Source: Pseudomonadota bacterium | GTDB taxonomy: Bacteria; Pseudomonadota; Gammaproteobacteria; Xanthomonadales; Xanthomonadaceae | NCBI GenBank assembly: GCA_023457475.1 | Contig: JAEWLO010000437.1 | Location: 1-8,589 of the forward strand | Reading direction: 5' to 3' | Length of the DNA: 8,589 nucleotides | Part shown: one piece after another, positions 1 to 5,248 of the stretch | How positions within the stretch are numbered: the stretch's first letter is position 1 | Layout of the letters: each line of letters begins with the position of its first letter | The notes under the pieces: model-generated | What the model was told of the DNA's origin: nothing | The model's database searches: none | What the model saw: the letters and a program-made list of their open reading frames with translations, nothing else | Translations under genes and position numbers: made by a program

Positions 1-112
1 GCACCCAGCCAACAGCATGTGGCAATAGCACCGATATGCAAGCACCGAACATGCCGCTCGCAATGACGAGAAAAGCAAGGGAGACGATAGTTCGCAGGAC
101 CAAACTCTTCAT
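1..112 (-). CDS. Small membrane or exported protein, N-terminal part only (runs off left edge)
   Basis: A minus-strand reading frame opens at an ATG (112-110) and stays open to the window edge, showing 37 residues. The start MKSLVLRTIVSLAFLVIASG has a basic N-terminus followed by a long hydrophobic segment, as in a signal peptide or a first membrane helix; a cysteine follows at residue 25 but not in a clean lipobox. A GGAG Shine-Dalgarno lies seven bases before the ATG, which is the main reason to believe the start. It lies 61 bases downstream of the 68-residue membrane protein gene on the same strand, so the two are probably cotranscribed. The family is not recognised and the C-terminus is outside the window. 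Confidence 0.5.
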   Translation of the reverse strand, partial: MKSLVLRTIVSLAFLVIASGMFGACISVLLPHAVGWV

Positions 113-173
113 CAGCAGACTCCAATTACCAATCAAGCACCTACCCCTTGCCCTTTTCGCCCCGAATGCCGAC

Positions 174-380
174 TCACCTCTTACGAGCCCTACACCTTCG
201 AATCAAGTACACCGGCCAGAACATCACAACCGATCCGATCAGTGTGTACTTGTTCGTCTTCAGTATGGCGAGATCACCATCAATGTAAACAGGACCAAAT
301 CCCATAAAAAGTATCACTGCGACATACGAAATGAATGCCGCCACAGAGTATGAGATCACGGTTTCTTTGACTTTATTCAT
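174..380 (-). CDS. Hypothetical 68-residue inner-membrane protein with two predicted helices
   Basis: The product has 68 residues. Two hydrophobic segments (about residues 10-30 and 45-62) flank a short loop, and the tail RRCRARKR is strongly basic, so both ends should be cytoplasmic with the loop outside. An AGGTG Shine-Dalgarno stands a few bases before the ATG (380-378). The plus-strand frame over the same bases gives a proline- and histidine-rich product without a comparable start. The gene is visibly richer in A+T than the pilus genes to the right, which suggests acquired or fast-evolving DNA. I do not recognise the family. Small two-helix proteins of this size include immunity proteins for exported toxins, but nothing in the sequence shows that role. 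Confidence 0.5.
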   Translation of the reverse strand: MNKVKETVISYSVAAFISYVAVILFMGFGPVYIDGDLAILKTNKYTLIGSVVMFWPVYLIRRCRARKR

Positions 381-656
381 GCTTGCACCTAGAAGCGGCT
401 ATCAACAGGCTACACCTTTTCACACTTCTCCCATTCAACCCTCACGCACCCCGAGCCCCACATCATGCTTGCGCACGCGTCCGATCCCGCGCCTGCCAGG
501 CCACACATGCTGTTCCATTTCGCCCTCGCTGGATTGACGCGCGCCTTGGCTCGCCGCAATTGCCGCAAGCACCGCCCAATCCCACCGAGCCAGACCCACT
601 GCATTCCGCGCATCATCTATTACGGCACATGGCGCTCCCAGATGATCCGACTGGGC
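381..656. other. Stretch with no supported gene
   Basis: Several short open frames cross this segment on both strands. Their products are rich in proline, arginine and histidine or in tryptophan and cysteine, without a convincing ribosome site or family resemblance. The base composition changes from A+T-rich on the left to G+C-rich on the right. It probably holds the promoter of the minus-strand pair ending at the left edge, but I cannot point to clear -35/-10 boxes. Confidence 0.35.
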
Positions 657-1022
657 CTACGCTAGCGAATGCCCTTTAGATGATGTCTCTGTTCCTGATC
701 TGTCGTGGAGGCACGTCATCAAGATCAGTCTTTCACCTGGAAAGGATCGCTCCTGGCGCCACGACCCGGGGACCCCATCCCACTTCTGGATGTCAACGAA
801 GGAGTCGTGCATGGCCGTCGACTGGATGTCCACAAGCGGAACCTCTACAGGCGTGGAGCCGACGCTCCTGATCAGAAACATCCCCCTTGGCGTTCCGTCC
901 AAACTGTCGCGGATACCCGCAAAGCTGATCTGAACGAGTGGGCAGCCCTTAGCAGTGGCGCGGGACATTCCGCACCCCGGCAAGGCAAGGAGAGTAAGGG
1001 TAGCCGCAGTCGCGCAACTCTG
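657..1022 (-). pseudogene. Lipoprotein-like small protein with a broken 5' end
   Basis: The frame ends at a TAG (659-657). Its product looks protein-like, with mixed polar and hydrophobic strands around FAGIRDSLDGTPRGMFLIRS and VPLVDIQSTAMHDSFVDIQ. Its upstream part reads TLTLLALPGC, the hydrophobic core and lipobox of a lipoprotein signal peptide. No usable start codon lies between this core and an in-frame TAG at 1025-1023. The neighbouring frame contains another hydrophobic stretch (RLRLPLLSL) over the same bases, as expected if one base was gained or lost within the signal peptide. Alternatively translation begins at the internal ATG at 968 (GGGG six bases upstream), giving a 103-residue cytoplasmic product. 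It lies just downstream of the 92-residue membrane protein gene on the same strand. Family unknown; a sequencing frameshift is possible. Confidence 0.4.
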
Positions 1023-1095
1023 CTACCGGAAACCCGGTGTCGGCCAGTTACCCAACTTGTACATCCGGCCAGCGAATCCAACGCGCAACAACCAA

Positions 1096-1374
1096 CTATC
1101 CCTTCGTGCTCCTGCGCCGCCAACCCCTTCTGACCCCTATGGCGACAAAGAGAAGGGAGACCAGAAAGCAACCCGCCGCAGTAACGCGTTCAAGTGCCTC
1201 GTGCCCGAAGTACTGCTTGATCGCGAACTCAAAGTCGCAAAATCTTCCACATGCCGACTTCCTCTCATCCATACCATAGGCAAGAACGAGAACGCCCATC
1301 AGCCCCCACCAAGCCGCGATCATCCAACTAAACAGAGCTACGAGCATCCTCCGCCCATTGCGCTTTCTACTCAT
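1096..1374 (-). CDS. Hypothetical two-helix membrane protein, CGRFC family (92 aa)
   Basis: Starting at the ATG at 1374-1372, the product has 92 residues: a basic N-terminus (MSRKRNGRR), a first membrane helix (about 10-33), a loop of about 33 residues, a second helix (about 67-81) and an arginine-rich tail. By the positive-inside rule both ends are cytoplasmic and the loop is periplasmic. The loop carries C42-x3-C46 inside CGRFC, which could form a disulfide. The strongest support that it is real is a diverged homologue at the right edge of the window (8393-8589), identical at 43 of 64 aligned residues including CGRFC and IKQYFGH. A GAGGTG lies three bases before the chosen ATG; the upstream GTG at 1380 is the alternative. 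The ATG overlaps the stop of the upstream frame as ATGA. Function unknown. Confidence 0.7.
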   Translation of the reverse strand: MSRKRNGRRMLVALFSWMIAAWWGLMGVLVLAYGMDERKSACGRFCDFEFAIKQYFGHEALERVTAAGCFLVSLLFVAIGVRRGWRRRSTKG

Positions 1375-1579
1375 GCCCACCTCAGCTCGGAGGAAATCGA
1401 CGTAGACTCAACCACCTCTGCTAGCGCTATCGCCCGCCCAATGCCTGAATCGCCGCCAATGCTGCAGGCTCGCCGGGAAAGGTCTCGCTGTATCCAGTCG
1501 CGGTCCACTCCTGAGGAGCCTGGGCCCACGCGGTCATGGAGGCGCAAGCAGCGGCCATCATCACCAGGATCACGCGCAT
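1371..1579 (-). pseudogene. Small secreted protein, probably frameshifted near its 3' end
   Basis: An ATG at 1579-1577 opens a 50-residue frame that stops at 1429-1427. Residues 1-19 form a clear Sec signal peptide with an Ala-x-Ala cleavage site (AWA before QAPQEW), so the product would be exported. It stops abruptly after AAIQALGGR. The neighbouring frame then reads RAIALAEVVESTSISSELRWA and stops at a TGA (1373-1371) that overlaps the ATG of the next gene as ATGA. A one-base change between about 1427 and 1445 would join the two into a 68- to 70-residue exported protein translationally coupled to the 92-residue membrane protein. The ribosome site before 1579 is weak. The 50-residue form may still be made. 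Family not recognised. Confidence 0.42.
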
Positions 1580-1612
1580 CAACGCCAACCGTGACAGACA
1601 TGCCAACGCATG

Positions 1613-1646
1613 CCTCGGCAATCGAGCACGTACGTGCCAGCCGAGG
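1613..1646. repeat. Nested palindrome, possible operator
   Basis: A perfect 12-base palindrome, GCACGTACGTGC (1626-1637), is enclosed by a 7-base inverted repeat, CCTCGGC (1613-1619) and GCCGAGG (1640-1646). The spacers differ (6 and 2 bases). It lies 34-67 bases upstream of the small exported gene that starts at 1579 on the minus strand, where an operator for a dimeric regulator would be expected. No T-run follows on either strand, so a terminator is less likely. Confidence 0.5.
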
Positions 1647-1945
1647 ATGGAGCCCACACCGAACCAGTGCTGCCCAGCACCCTTCATCGTTCCGGATACA
1701 GCTCGCATTGCCAAATCCTTTTATGCAGGTAAGGCCCCGGTACCGCGCCCCGTCAAGTCATCACCGACGCTGGCGCGGATGATGCCACGCGAACGAACGG
1801 GCGGTATGCAACGCCCTCCACAGAACCGGCTTCCGCAATGCAGACTTGGCCCAAGCGTGCTGTCCGATTGTTTGCCCGCGTCGAGAATGCTTCGAACTGG
1901 CCGATGGGATACGTAGCGGAGGATTCGCAGGTGTGCTATCAAGCG

Positions 1946-1971
1946 AGGACAGTACCGCGCCGTGCTGTCCT
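1946..1971. repeat. Ten-base-pair inverted repeat with six-base loop
   Basis: Bases 1946-1955 (AGGACAGTAC) pair with 1962-1971 (GTGCTGTCCT) with one G-T wobble and the loop CGCGCC. It lies about 80 bases upstream of the secreted protein gene at 2054. No T-run follows on the plus or minus strand, so it is not a typical intrinsic terminator; it may be an operator or a structured leader of the 2054 gene. Confidence 0.45.
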
Positions 1972-2053
1972 GAAGGTAAGCGAACGTCGCGAGGCTACAC
2001 GGAAGAGCGCCGCCTTACTGCCCTGTTGTCAATGCAGCCAATAAAGGAGAGGT

Positions 2054-2509
2054 ATGCAGATTCGATTCATGACAGCGCTGGCTCTGATGGCGGCGTCGCT
2101 TGGAGCTCACGCCCAGAACGATGGACGCCCCACCTGGAGCATCAAGACGTCGACCCCCACCGCCAACCTCGTTGGAGAATGGGAGCTGTCCACGCCACCG
2201 GGGCGCACACCAACCAGCAAGGAGATCAGCGCGGCGCAGGTCGGCGTCTCCTCTGGCGCGTCTTTCCAATTGAAAGTAAAGCTCGTCAATCCTGCCGGCG
2301 GCACCACGGATGTCACCGGATCTTCCAAGCTGAGCTACCGCCCCCAAGGCTGCATGTCGGTAAACGCCAAGGGGGTGGCGACCGTGCTGAAATCAGCCCC
2401 GCCACCGTGGACGTGCAGCCCGGGCGACCCCATCCCCCTTACGATCATCTACGCCGACCAGACGACAAAGGTCGCGGCGATGAACATGTACCTCTTCAAG
2501 ATCAAGTAG
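2054..2509 (+). CDS. Secreted hypothetical protein, possible bacterial Ig-like domain
   Basis: The product has 151 residues. Residues 1-20 (MQIRFMTALALMAASLGAHA) are a typical Sec signal peptide with cleavage expected after AHA, so the mature protein of about 131 residues is periplasmic or released. A strong AAAGGAGAGGT Shine-Dalgarno directly precedes the ATG and fixes the start. The mature part is rich in Ser, Thr, Pro and Val and looks all-beta. The segment from about residue 85 to 150 (SVNAKGVATV around 102-111) resembles bacterial Ig-like (Big_2 type) domains, but this is a by-eye call. Cys100 and Cys121 could form a disulfide. It converges on the second pilin gene, the stops being 12 bases apart with no visible terminator between. 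Its position suggests, but does not prove, a link to the pilus or the cell surface. Confidence 0.75.
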   Translation: MQIRFMTALALMAASLGAHAQNDGRPTWSIKTSTPTANLVGEWELSTPPGRTPTSKEISAAQVGVSSGASFQLKVKLVNPAGGTTDVTGSSKLSYRPQGCMSVNAKGVATVLKSAPPPWTCSPGDPIPLTIIYADQTTKVAAMNMYLFKIK

Positions 2510-2521
2510 CCCGCGAGGGGA

Positions 2522-2935
2522 TCAGGTCCTGCAGCCTGCCGGGACGTGACTGTTCTCGCCCGCGGTTCTGACACATTCCCAGCGGATTGCATCGTTGGGC
2601 ACATAGGTCGGCCGAAGCAGAAGCGTCACGCTCCCTGCTCGCGCGGTTGTGGTGATGGTGAGGACGCCGTTGCCGGAACAGGTCAGGGACGCGACATTTA
2701 CCGTCGACGCCGCGAGGTCTTCCACAGCAGAGCACGCTGTAGCGTCCAAGACATTGAGATTGTTGATGTTCTCGCCAATCGTCACTTTCGCTGACGAGGC
2801 AAGCAGCAGCGCCTCGGAAACCCGCGCCCTGATCGTATAGTCCTGGTACGCCGGCAGGGCGATGGCTGCCAGGATGGCGATGATCGCGACAACGATCATC
2901 AACTCAATCAGGGTAAACCCCTTCACACTTTTCAC
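2522..2935 (-). CDS. pilA: Type IVa pilin (second pilin)
   Basis: A 137-residue type IVa prepilin. The class III leader is MKSVKG, cut by PilD before Phe7 and N-methylated there. FTLIELMIVVAIIAILAAIA follows, with the essential Glu at mature position 5 (residue 11) and the helix that packs in the pilus core (about 7-30). The variable head has Cys68, Cys86, Cys121 and Cys135; the last pair encloses the usual C-terminal D-region, and the first pair is absent from the other pilin here. The start is GTG at 2935-2933, five bases after a GGGGAGG ribosome site; no in-frame ATG exists. It has its own sigma-54 promoter and lies 68 bases after pilB. The first 39 residues nearly match the other pilin, and the rest diverge strongly. 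It may be an alternative major pilin; which one predominates cannot be told from sequence. Confidence 0.93.
   Translation of the reverse strand: MKSVKGFTLIELMIVVAIIAILAAIALPAYQDYTIRARVSEALLLASSAKVTIGENINNLNVLDATACSAVEDLAASTVNVASLTCSGNGVLTITTTARAGSVTLLLRPTYVPNDAIRWECVRTAGENSHVPAGCRT
2838..2917. repeat. Direct repeat copy 1 (5' pilin coding segment)
   Basis: This 80-base segment inside the second pilin gene matches 5151-5230 in the other pilin gene at 73 of 80 positions without gaps, including an identical run of 34 bases (2868-2901). Both copies face the same way and enclose pilB. The match reflects the conserved N-terminal helix, but the nucleotide identity also makes it a possible recombination substrate. 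Confidence 0.85.
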
Positions 2936-2940
2936 GCATG

Positions 2941-2947
2941 CCTCCCC
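2941..2947 (-). promoter_or_regulatory. Ribosome binding site deciding the GTG start of the second pilin
   Basis: On the minus strand GGGGAGG ends five bases before the GTG at 2935, ideal spacing. An out-of-frame ATG (2939-2937) lies only one base after the site, too close for good initiation, and opens just 11 codons. The class III leader is in the GTG frame. Confidence 0.75.
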
Positions 2948-2974
2948 GTCGGCATATTGCTTATGACGAAAGGG

Positions 2975-2992
2975 AAGCACTTTTCGTGCCAA
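2975..2992 (-). promoter_or_regulatory. Sigma-54 promoter of the second pilin
   Basis: The minus strand reads TTGGCACGAAAAGTGCTT. The -24 GG (2990-2989) and -12 GC (2978-2977) are exactly ten bases apart, and TGGCACG matches the RpoN consensus fully. The predicted start of transcription is near 2965, leaving a leader of about 30 bases. It lies immediately after the pilB stop codon, so this pilin need not depend on pilB transcription. The same TTGGCACG block occurs before the other pilin. Activation by a PilR-type regulator is known for pilA in relatives; pilR is not in this window. Confidence 0.85.
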
Positions 2993-3003
2993 GTACTCCG
3001 AAC

Positions 3004-4731
3004 TTAGTCCTTGGTCACGCGATTGATTTCGGCAAGACTGGTCACGCCGGCTGCCGCCTTCACCAAGGCAGACTGCCGCAGATCGTTGATTCCGGCACGC
3101 TGGGCCGCTTCCGCGATCTGGATGGCATTGCCACCGGCCAGAATGATCACCGAAATGTCGTCGGACATGGGCATGACCTGGTAGATACCCGTACGGCCCT
3201 TGTAGCCCTCCGTGCACTCGTCGCACCCGACCGGCTCATACAGCTGGATGCCTGCGTCAAGCTGCGCCTGGGTGAATCCCTCCGCCAGCAGTGCATTGAC
3301 CGGAAGCTCCACCGGCCGCTTGCAGTTGTTGCACAGGCGACGGGCCAGACGCTGCGCGATCACCAGCGTCACCGAGCTGGTGATGTTGTACGGCGCGATG
3401 CCCATGTTCATCAGACGCGCGATGGTCTGCGGGGCATCATTGGTGTGCAGGGTGGAAAGCACCATGTGACCGGTCTGCGCGGCCTTGATGGCGATTTCCG
3501 CCGTTTCCAGATCTCGGATTTCGCCGACCATGATGATGTCCGGATCCTGTCGCAGGAACGAACGCAGCGCGGCGGCGAAGGTCATGCCGCGCTTGTTGTT
3601 CTGCTGAACCTGGTTCACGCCGGGCAGTCGAATTTCCACCGGGTCTTCGGCGGTAGAGATGTTTCGGGTTTCGTCGTTGAGAATGCCCAGCGCGGTATAC
3701 AGGGACACCGTCTTACCCGAGCCGGTGGGGCCGGTGACCAACACCATGCCATAGGGCTTGTGGATGGCCTCCAGGAACAGCTTCTGCTGCGTCTCTTCGT
3801 AGCCCAGCTTGTCGATCCCCAGCTTCGCCGCGCTGCCGTCCAGAATACGCAGCACGATCTTCTCGCCGAACAGCGTGGGCAGCGTGCTCACACGGAAGTC
3901 GATCTGCTTGGTCTTGGACAGGTTGAGCTTGATGCGACCGTCCTGCGGCACGCGCTTTTCGGCGATGTCCAGCTGGGACATGACCTTCAAGCGCGCGGCA
4001 ATACGCTGGTTGAGCTTGACCGGGGCCTTGGCCACATTCTTGAGCAGGCCGTCGATACGGAAGCGTACGCGGTAATCGTCTTCGTAAGGCTCGAAGTGGA
4101 TGTCGGATGCCCCCTTGCGGATGGCATCCACCAGCACCTTGTTGACGAACTTCACAACCGGGGTATCGTCGCCCTTGGCGTCCACGCCGGAGTCGGTGCT
4201 GCCACCCTCTTCATCACCGGTGGTGACGTCCAGGTCGCCCATGTCGTCGTCACCGCCACCCAGCGCCGATCCAAGCGTGTCGTGCTTGGACTGCCACTGC
4301 TCCATCGTGCGACGGATCTGCTCCTCATCCACCAGGATGGGTTCGACCACCAGATTGGTGTGGAACTTGATTTCGTCCAGCGAATGAGTGGGGTCGCTGG
4401 TTCCGACGAACAGCTTGCCTCCGCGCTTGAACAGCGGGAGCACGTGGTGCTTGCGCAGCAGTTCCTCGCTGACCAGGCTGATGGCGCTTTGCGCACTGTC
4501 GAACACGCCCACGTCCAGCAACGGCATGCCGAACTCCATGGCATTGGCTGAAGCCAGTTGCGCCGGCGTGACCAGCTTCTTCTCGGCGAAGTATTGCGGC
4601 AGCGGCTGCTTTGCTGCGGCGGCCTTGCTCATGGCGTCGCGCGCCGCGGCTTCGTCGAGCGCGCCATCCTGAACAAGACGGCGTGCAATGCCGGTGATGC
4701 CAACAAGGTTGGCGGTGGCAATAGCGTTCAT
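3004..4731 (-). CDS. pilB: Type IVa pilus extension ATPase PilB
   Basis: A 575-residue GspE/PulE-family ATPase, the usual length for PilB in this family. It drives pilin polymerisation from the cytoplasmic side of PilC. An N-terminal GspE/MshEN-type domain (about 1-150) leads through an acidic, glycine-rich linker (about 159-190) to the catalytic domain. Visible motifs are Walker A GPTGSGKT (334-341), the Asp box AEDPVE (361-366), Walker B DIIMVGEIRD (398-407), the His box around TGHMVLSTLHTND (420-432) and a zinc-type tetracysteine, C467-x2-C470 and C503-x2-C506. The start is the ATG at 4731, preceded by GGGGA eight bases upstream; the frame extends further upstream, but into terminator sequence. 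It lies between the two pilins on the same strand, after a terminator, so its transcription rests on read-through or an unseen promoter. Confidence 0.97.
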   Translation of the reverse strand: MNAIATANLVGITGIARRLVQDGALDEAAARDAMSKAAAAKQPLPQYFAEKKLVTPAQLASANAMEFGMPLLDVGVFDSAQSAISLVSEELLRKHHVLPLFKRGGKLFVGTSDPTHSLDEIKFHTNLVVEPILVDEEQIRRTMEQWQSKHDTLGSALGGGDDDMGDLDVTTGDEEGGSTDSGVDAKGDDTPVVKFVNKVLVDAIRKGASDIHFEPYEDDYRVRFRIDGLLKNVAKAPVKLNQRIAARLKVMSQLDIAEKRVPQDGRIKLNLSKTKQIDFRVSTLPTLFGEKIVLRILDGSAAKLGIDKLGYEETQQKLFLEAIHKPYGMVLVTGPTGSGKTVSLYTALGILNDETRNISTAEDPVEIRLPGVNQVQQNNKRGMTFAAALRSFLRQDPDIIMVGEIRDLETAEIAIKAAQTGHMVLSTLHTNDAPQTIARLMNMGIAPYNITSSVTLVIAQRLARRLCNNCKRPVELPVNALLAEGFTQAQLDAGIQLYEPVGCDECTEGYKGRTGIYQVMPMSDDISVIILAGGNAIQIAEAAQRAGINDLRQSALVKAAAGVTSLAEINRVTKD

Positions 4732-4778
4732 TGGTGGGTTCCCCGGACGACCTTCAGCAATACAGGCTAACTTACCGC

Positions 4779-4808
4779 AAAAAAAACCCCGCATGCGCGG
4801 GGTTTTTT
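4779..4808 (-). terminator. Intrinsic terminator between pilA and pilB
   Basis: A perfect 12-base inverted repeat (4781-4792 with 4797-4808) has a four-base loop and a CCCCGC/GCGGGG core flanked by A and T runs. On the minus strand the stem is followed by eight T residues, so it should stop transcripts of pilA 20 bases after its stop codon. The plus strand has only six T residues and no plus-strand gene reads into it. It should make pilA mRNA far more abundant than pilB mRNA. Confidence 0.9.
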
Positions 4809-4828
4809 CATCTAGCGTGGCTCAAGTA

Positions 4829-5248
4829 TTACGCGCGGCATTCAGCCGGACGGTACTTGGCAGCCAGCGAACCACCGGTGTTGCAAACCCAGGTGACATT
4901 GGTGGCCGGCGGGGTGCCGACGACCAGAGCCGGGGACGGGGTGAAGACGATGGTGCCGCCGCCGGCGCGGGCGGTGGTGGTCAGGGTGATCACGCCGTCG
5001 TCAGCAATAGCCACCGAAGCGGTGTTGGCGGTGGCGGTCGGGGCGGTGTAGCCGCTGGCGAAAGCATTGCCGTTGGCAGCGTTCTCAACGACGCTCACCT
5101 TGGCAGCGGACACCAGGCCCATGCCTTCAGCAACGCGCGAACGGACGGTGTAGTCCTGGTAAGCCGGCAGTGCGATGGCGGCCAGGATGGCGATGATCGC
5201 GACAACGATCATCAGTTCGATGAGGGTAAAGCCCTGCTGCTTCTTCAT
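4829..5248 (-). CDS. pilA: Type IVa major-type pilin PilA
   Basis: A 139-residue type IVa prepilin. The leader MKKQQG is cut by PilD before Phe7, followed by the conserved hydrophobic helix FTLIELMIVVAIIAILAAIA with Glu at mature position 5 (residue 11). The head is rich in Ala, Thr and Val, and Cys122 and Cys137 form the expected D-region disulfide loop near the C-terminus. The ATG at 5248-5246 has AGGGGA seven bases upstream; the frame continues upstream, but only this start gives a class III leader. It is monocistronic by layout: its own sigma-54 promoter in front, an intrinsic terminator behind. That arrangement suits a highly expressed major pilin. It is divergent from pilC. Confidence 0.95.
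   Translation of the reverse strand: MKKQQGFTLIELMIVVAIIAILAAIALPAYQDYTVRSRVAEGMGLVSAAKVSVVENAANGNAFASGYTAPTATANTASVAIADDGVITLTTTARAGGGTIVFTPSPALVVGTPPATNVTWVCNTGGSLAAKYRPAECRA
5151..5230. repeat. Direct repeat copy 2 (5' pilin coding segment)
   Basis: This is the partner of 2838-2917: same orientation, same length, seven mismatches. Together the copies flank the 3' part of this pilin, pilB and the start of the second pilin. Confidence 0.85.

Larger units (their letters stand above)
1580..2053. other. Gene-free stretch between divergent genes, with two palindromic elements
   Basis: This stretch separates the minus-strand small exported gene (start 1579) from the plus-strand secreted protein gene (start 2054), so it should hold both promoters. 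Short open frames cross it, but none has a signal peptide, a good ribosome site or a believable product. It contains a nested palindrome at 1613-1646 and a ten-pair stem at 1946-1971, described separately. I could not find convincing -35/-10 pairs by eye. Confidence 0.4.

Noticed and set aside
410..616. Minus-strand open frame of 68 residues rich in Trp, Cys and Met
   Set aside because: No clear ribosome site or helix pattern. It may be part of a dispersed intergenic sequence in this group, but I cannot support that from one copy.
1390..1420. Resemblance to GTAG-headed REP elements known from Stenotrophomonas
   Set aside because: Only short GTAG-like strings occur, without the expected stem-loop that follows the head.
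955..1782. Plus-strand open frame of 275 residues
   Set aside because: It is antisense to the CGRFC protein gene, which is supported by a paralogue, and its product is low-complexity Pro, Ser, Arg and His.
1846..2571. Plus-strand open frame of 241 residues over the secreted protein gene
   Set aside because: The overlapping frame at 2054-2509 has a strong ribosome site and a signal peptide; this one has neither and an arginine-, histidine- and proline-rich product.
2938..4551. Long plus-strand open frame of 537 residues
   Set aside because: It lies antisense to pilB, whose motifs are unmistakable. The product is rich in His, Gln, Val and Gly without family features, as expected of a shadow in G+C-rich DNA.
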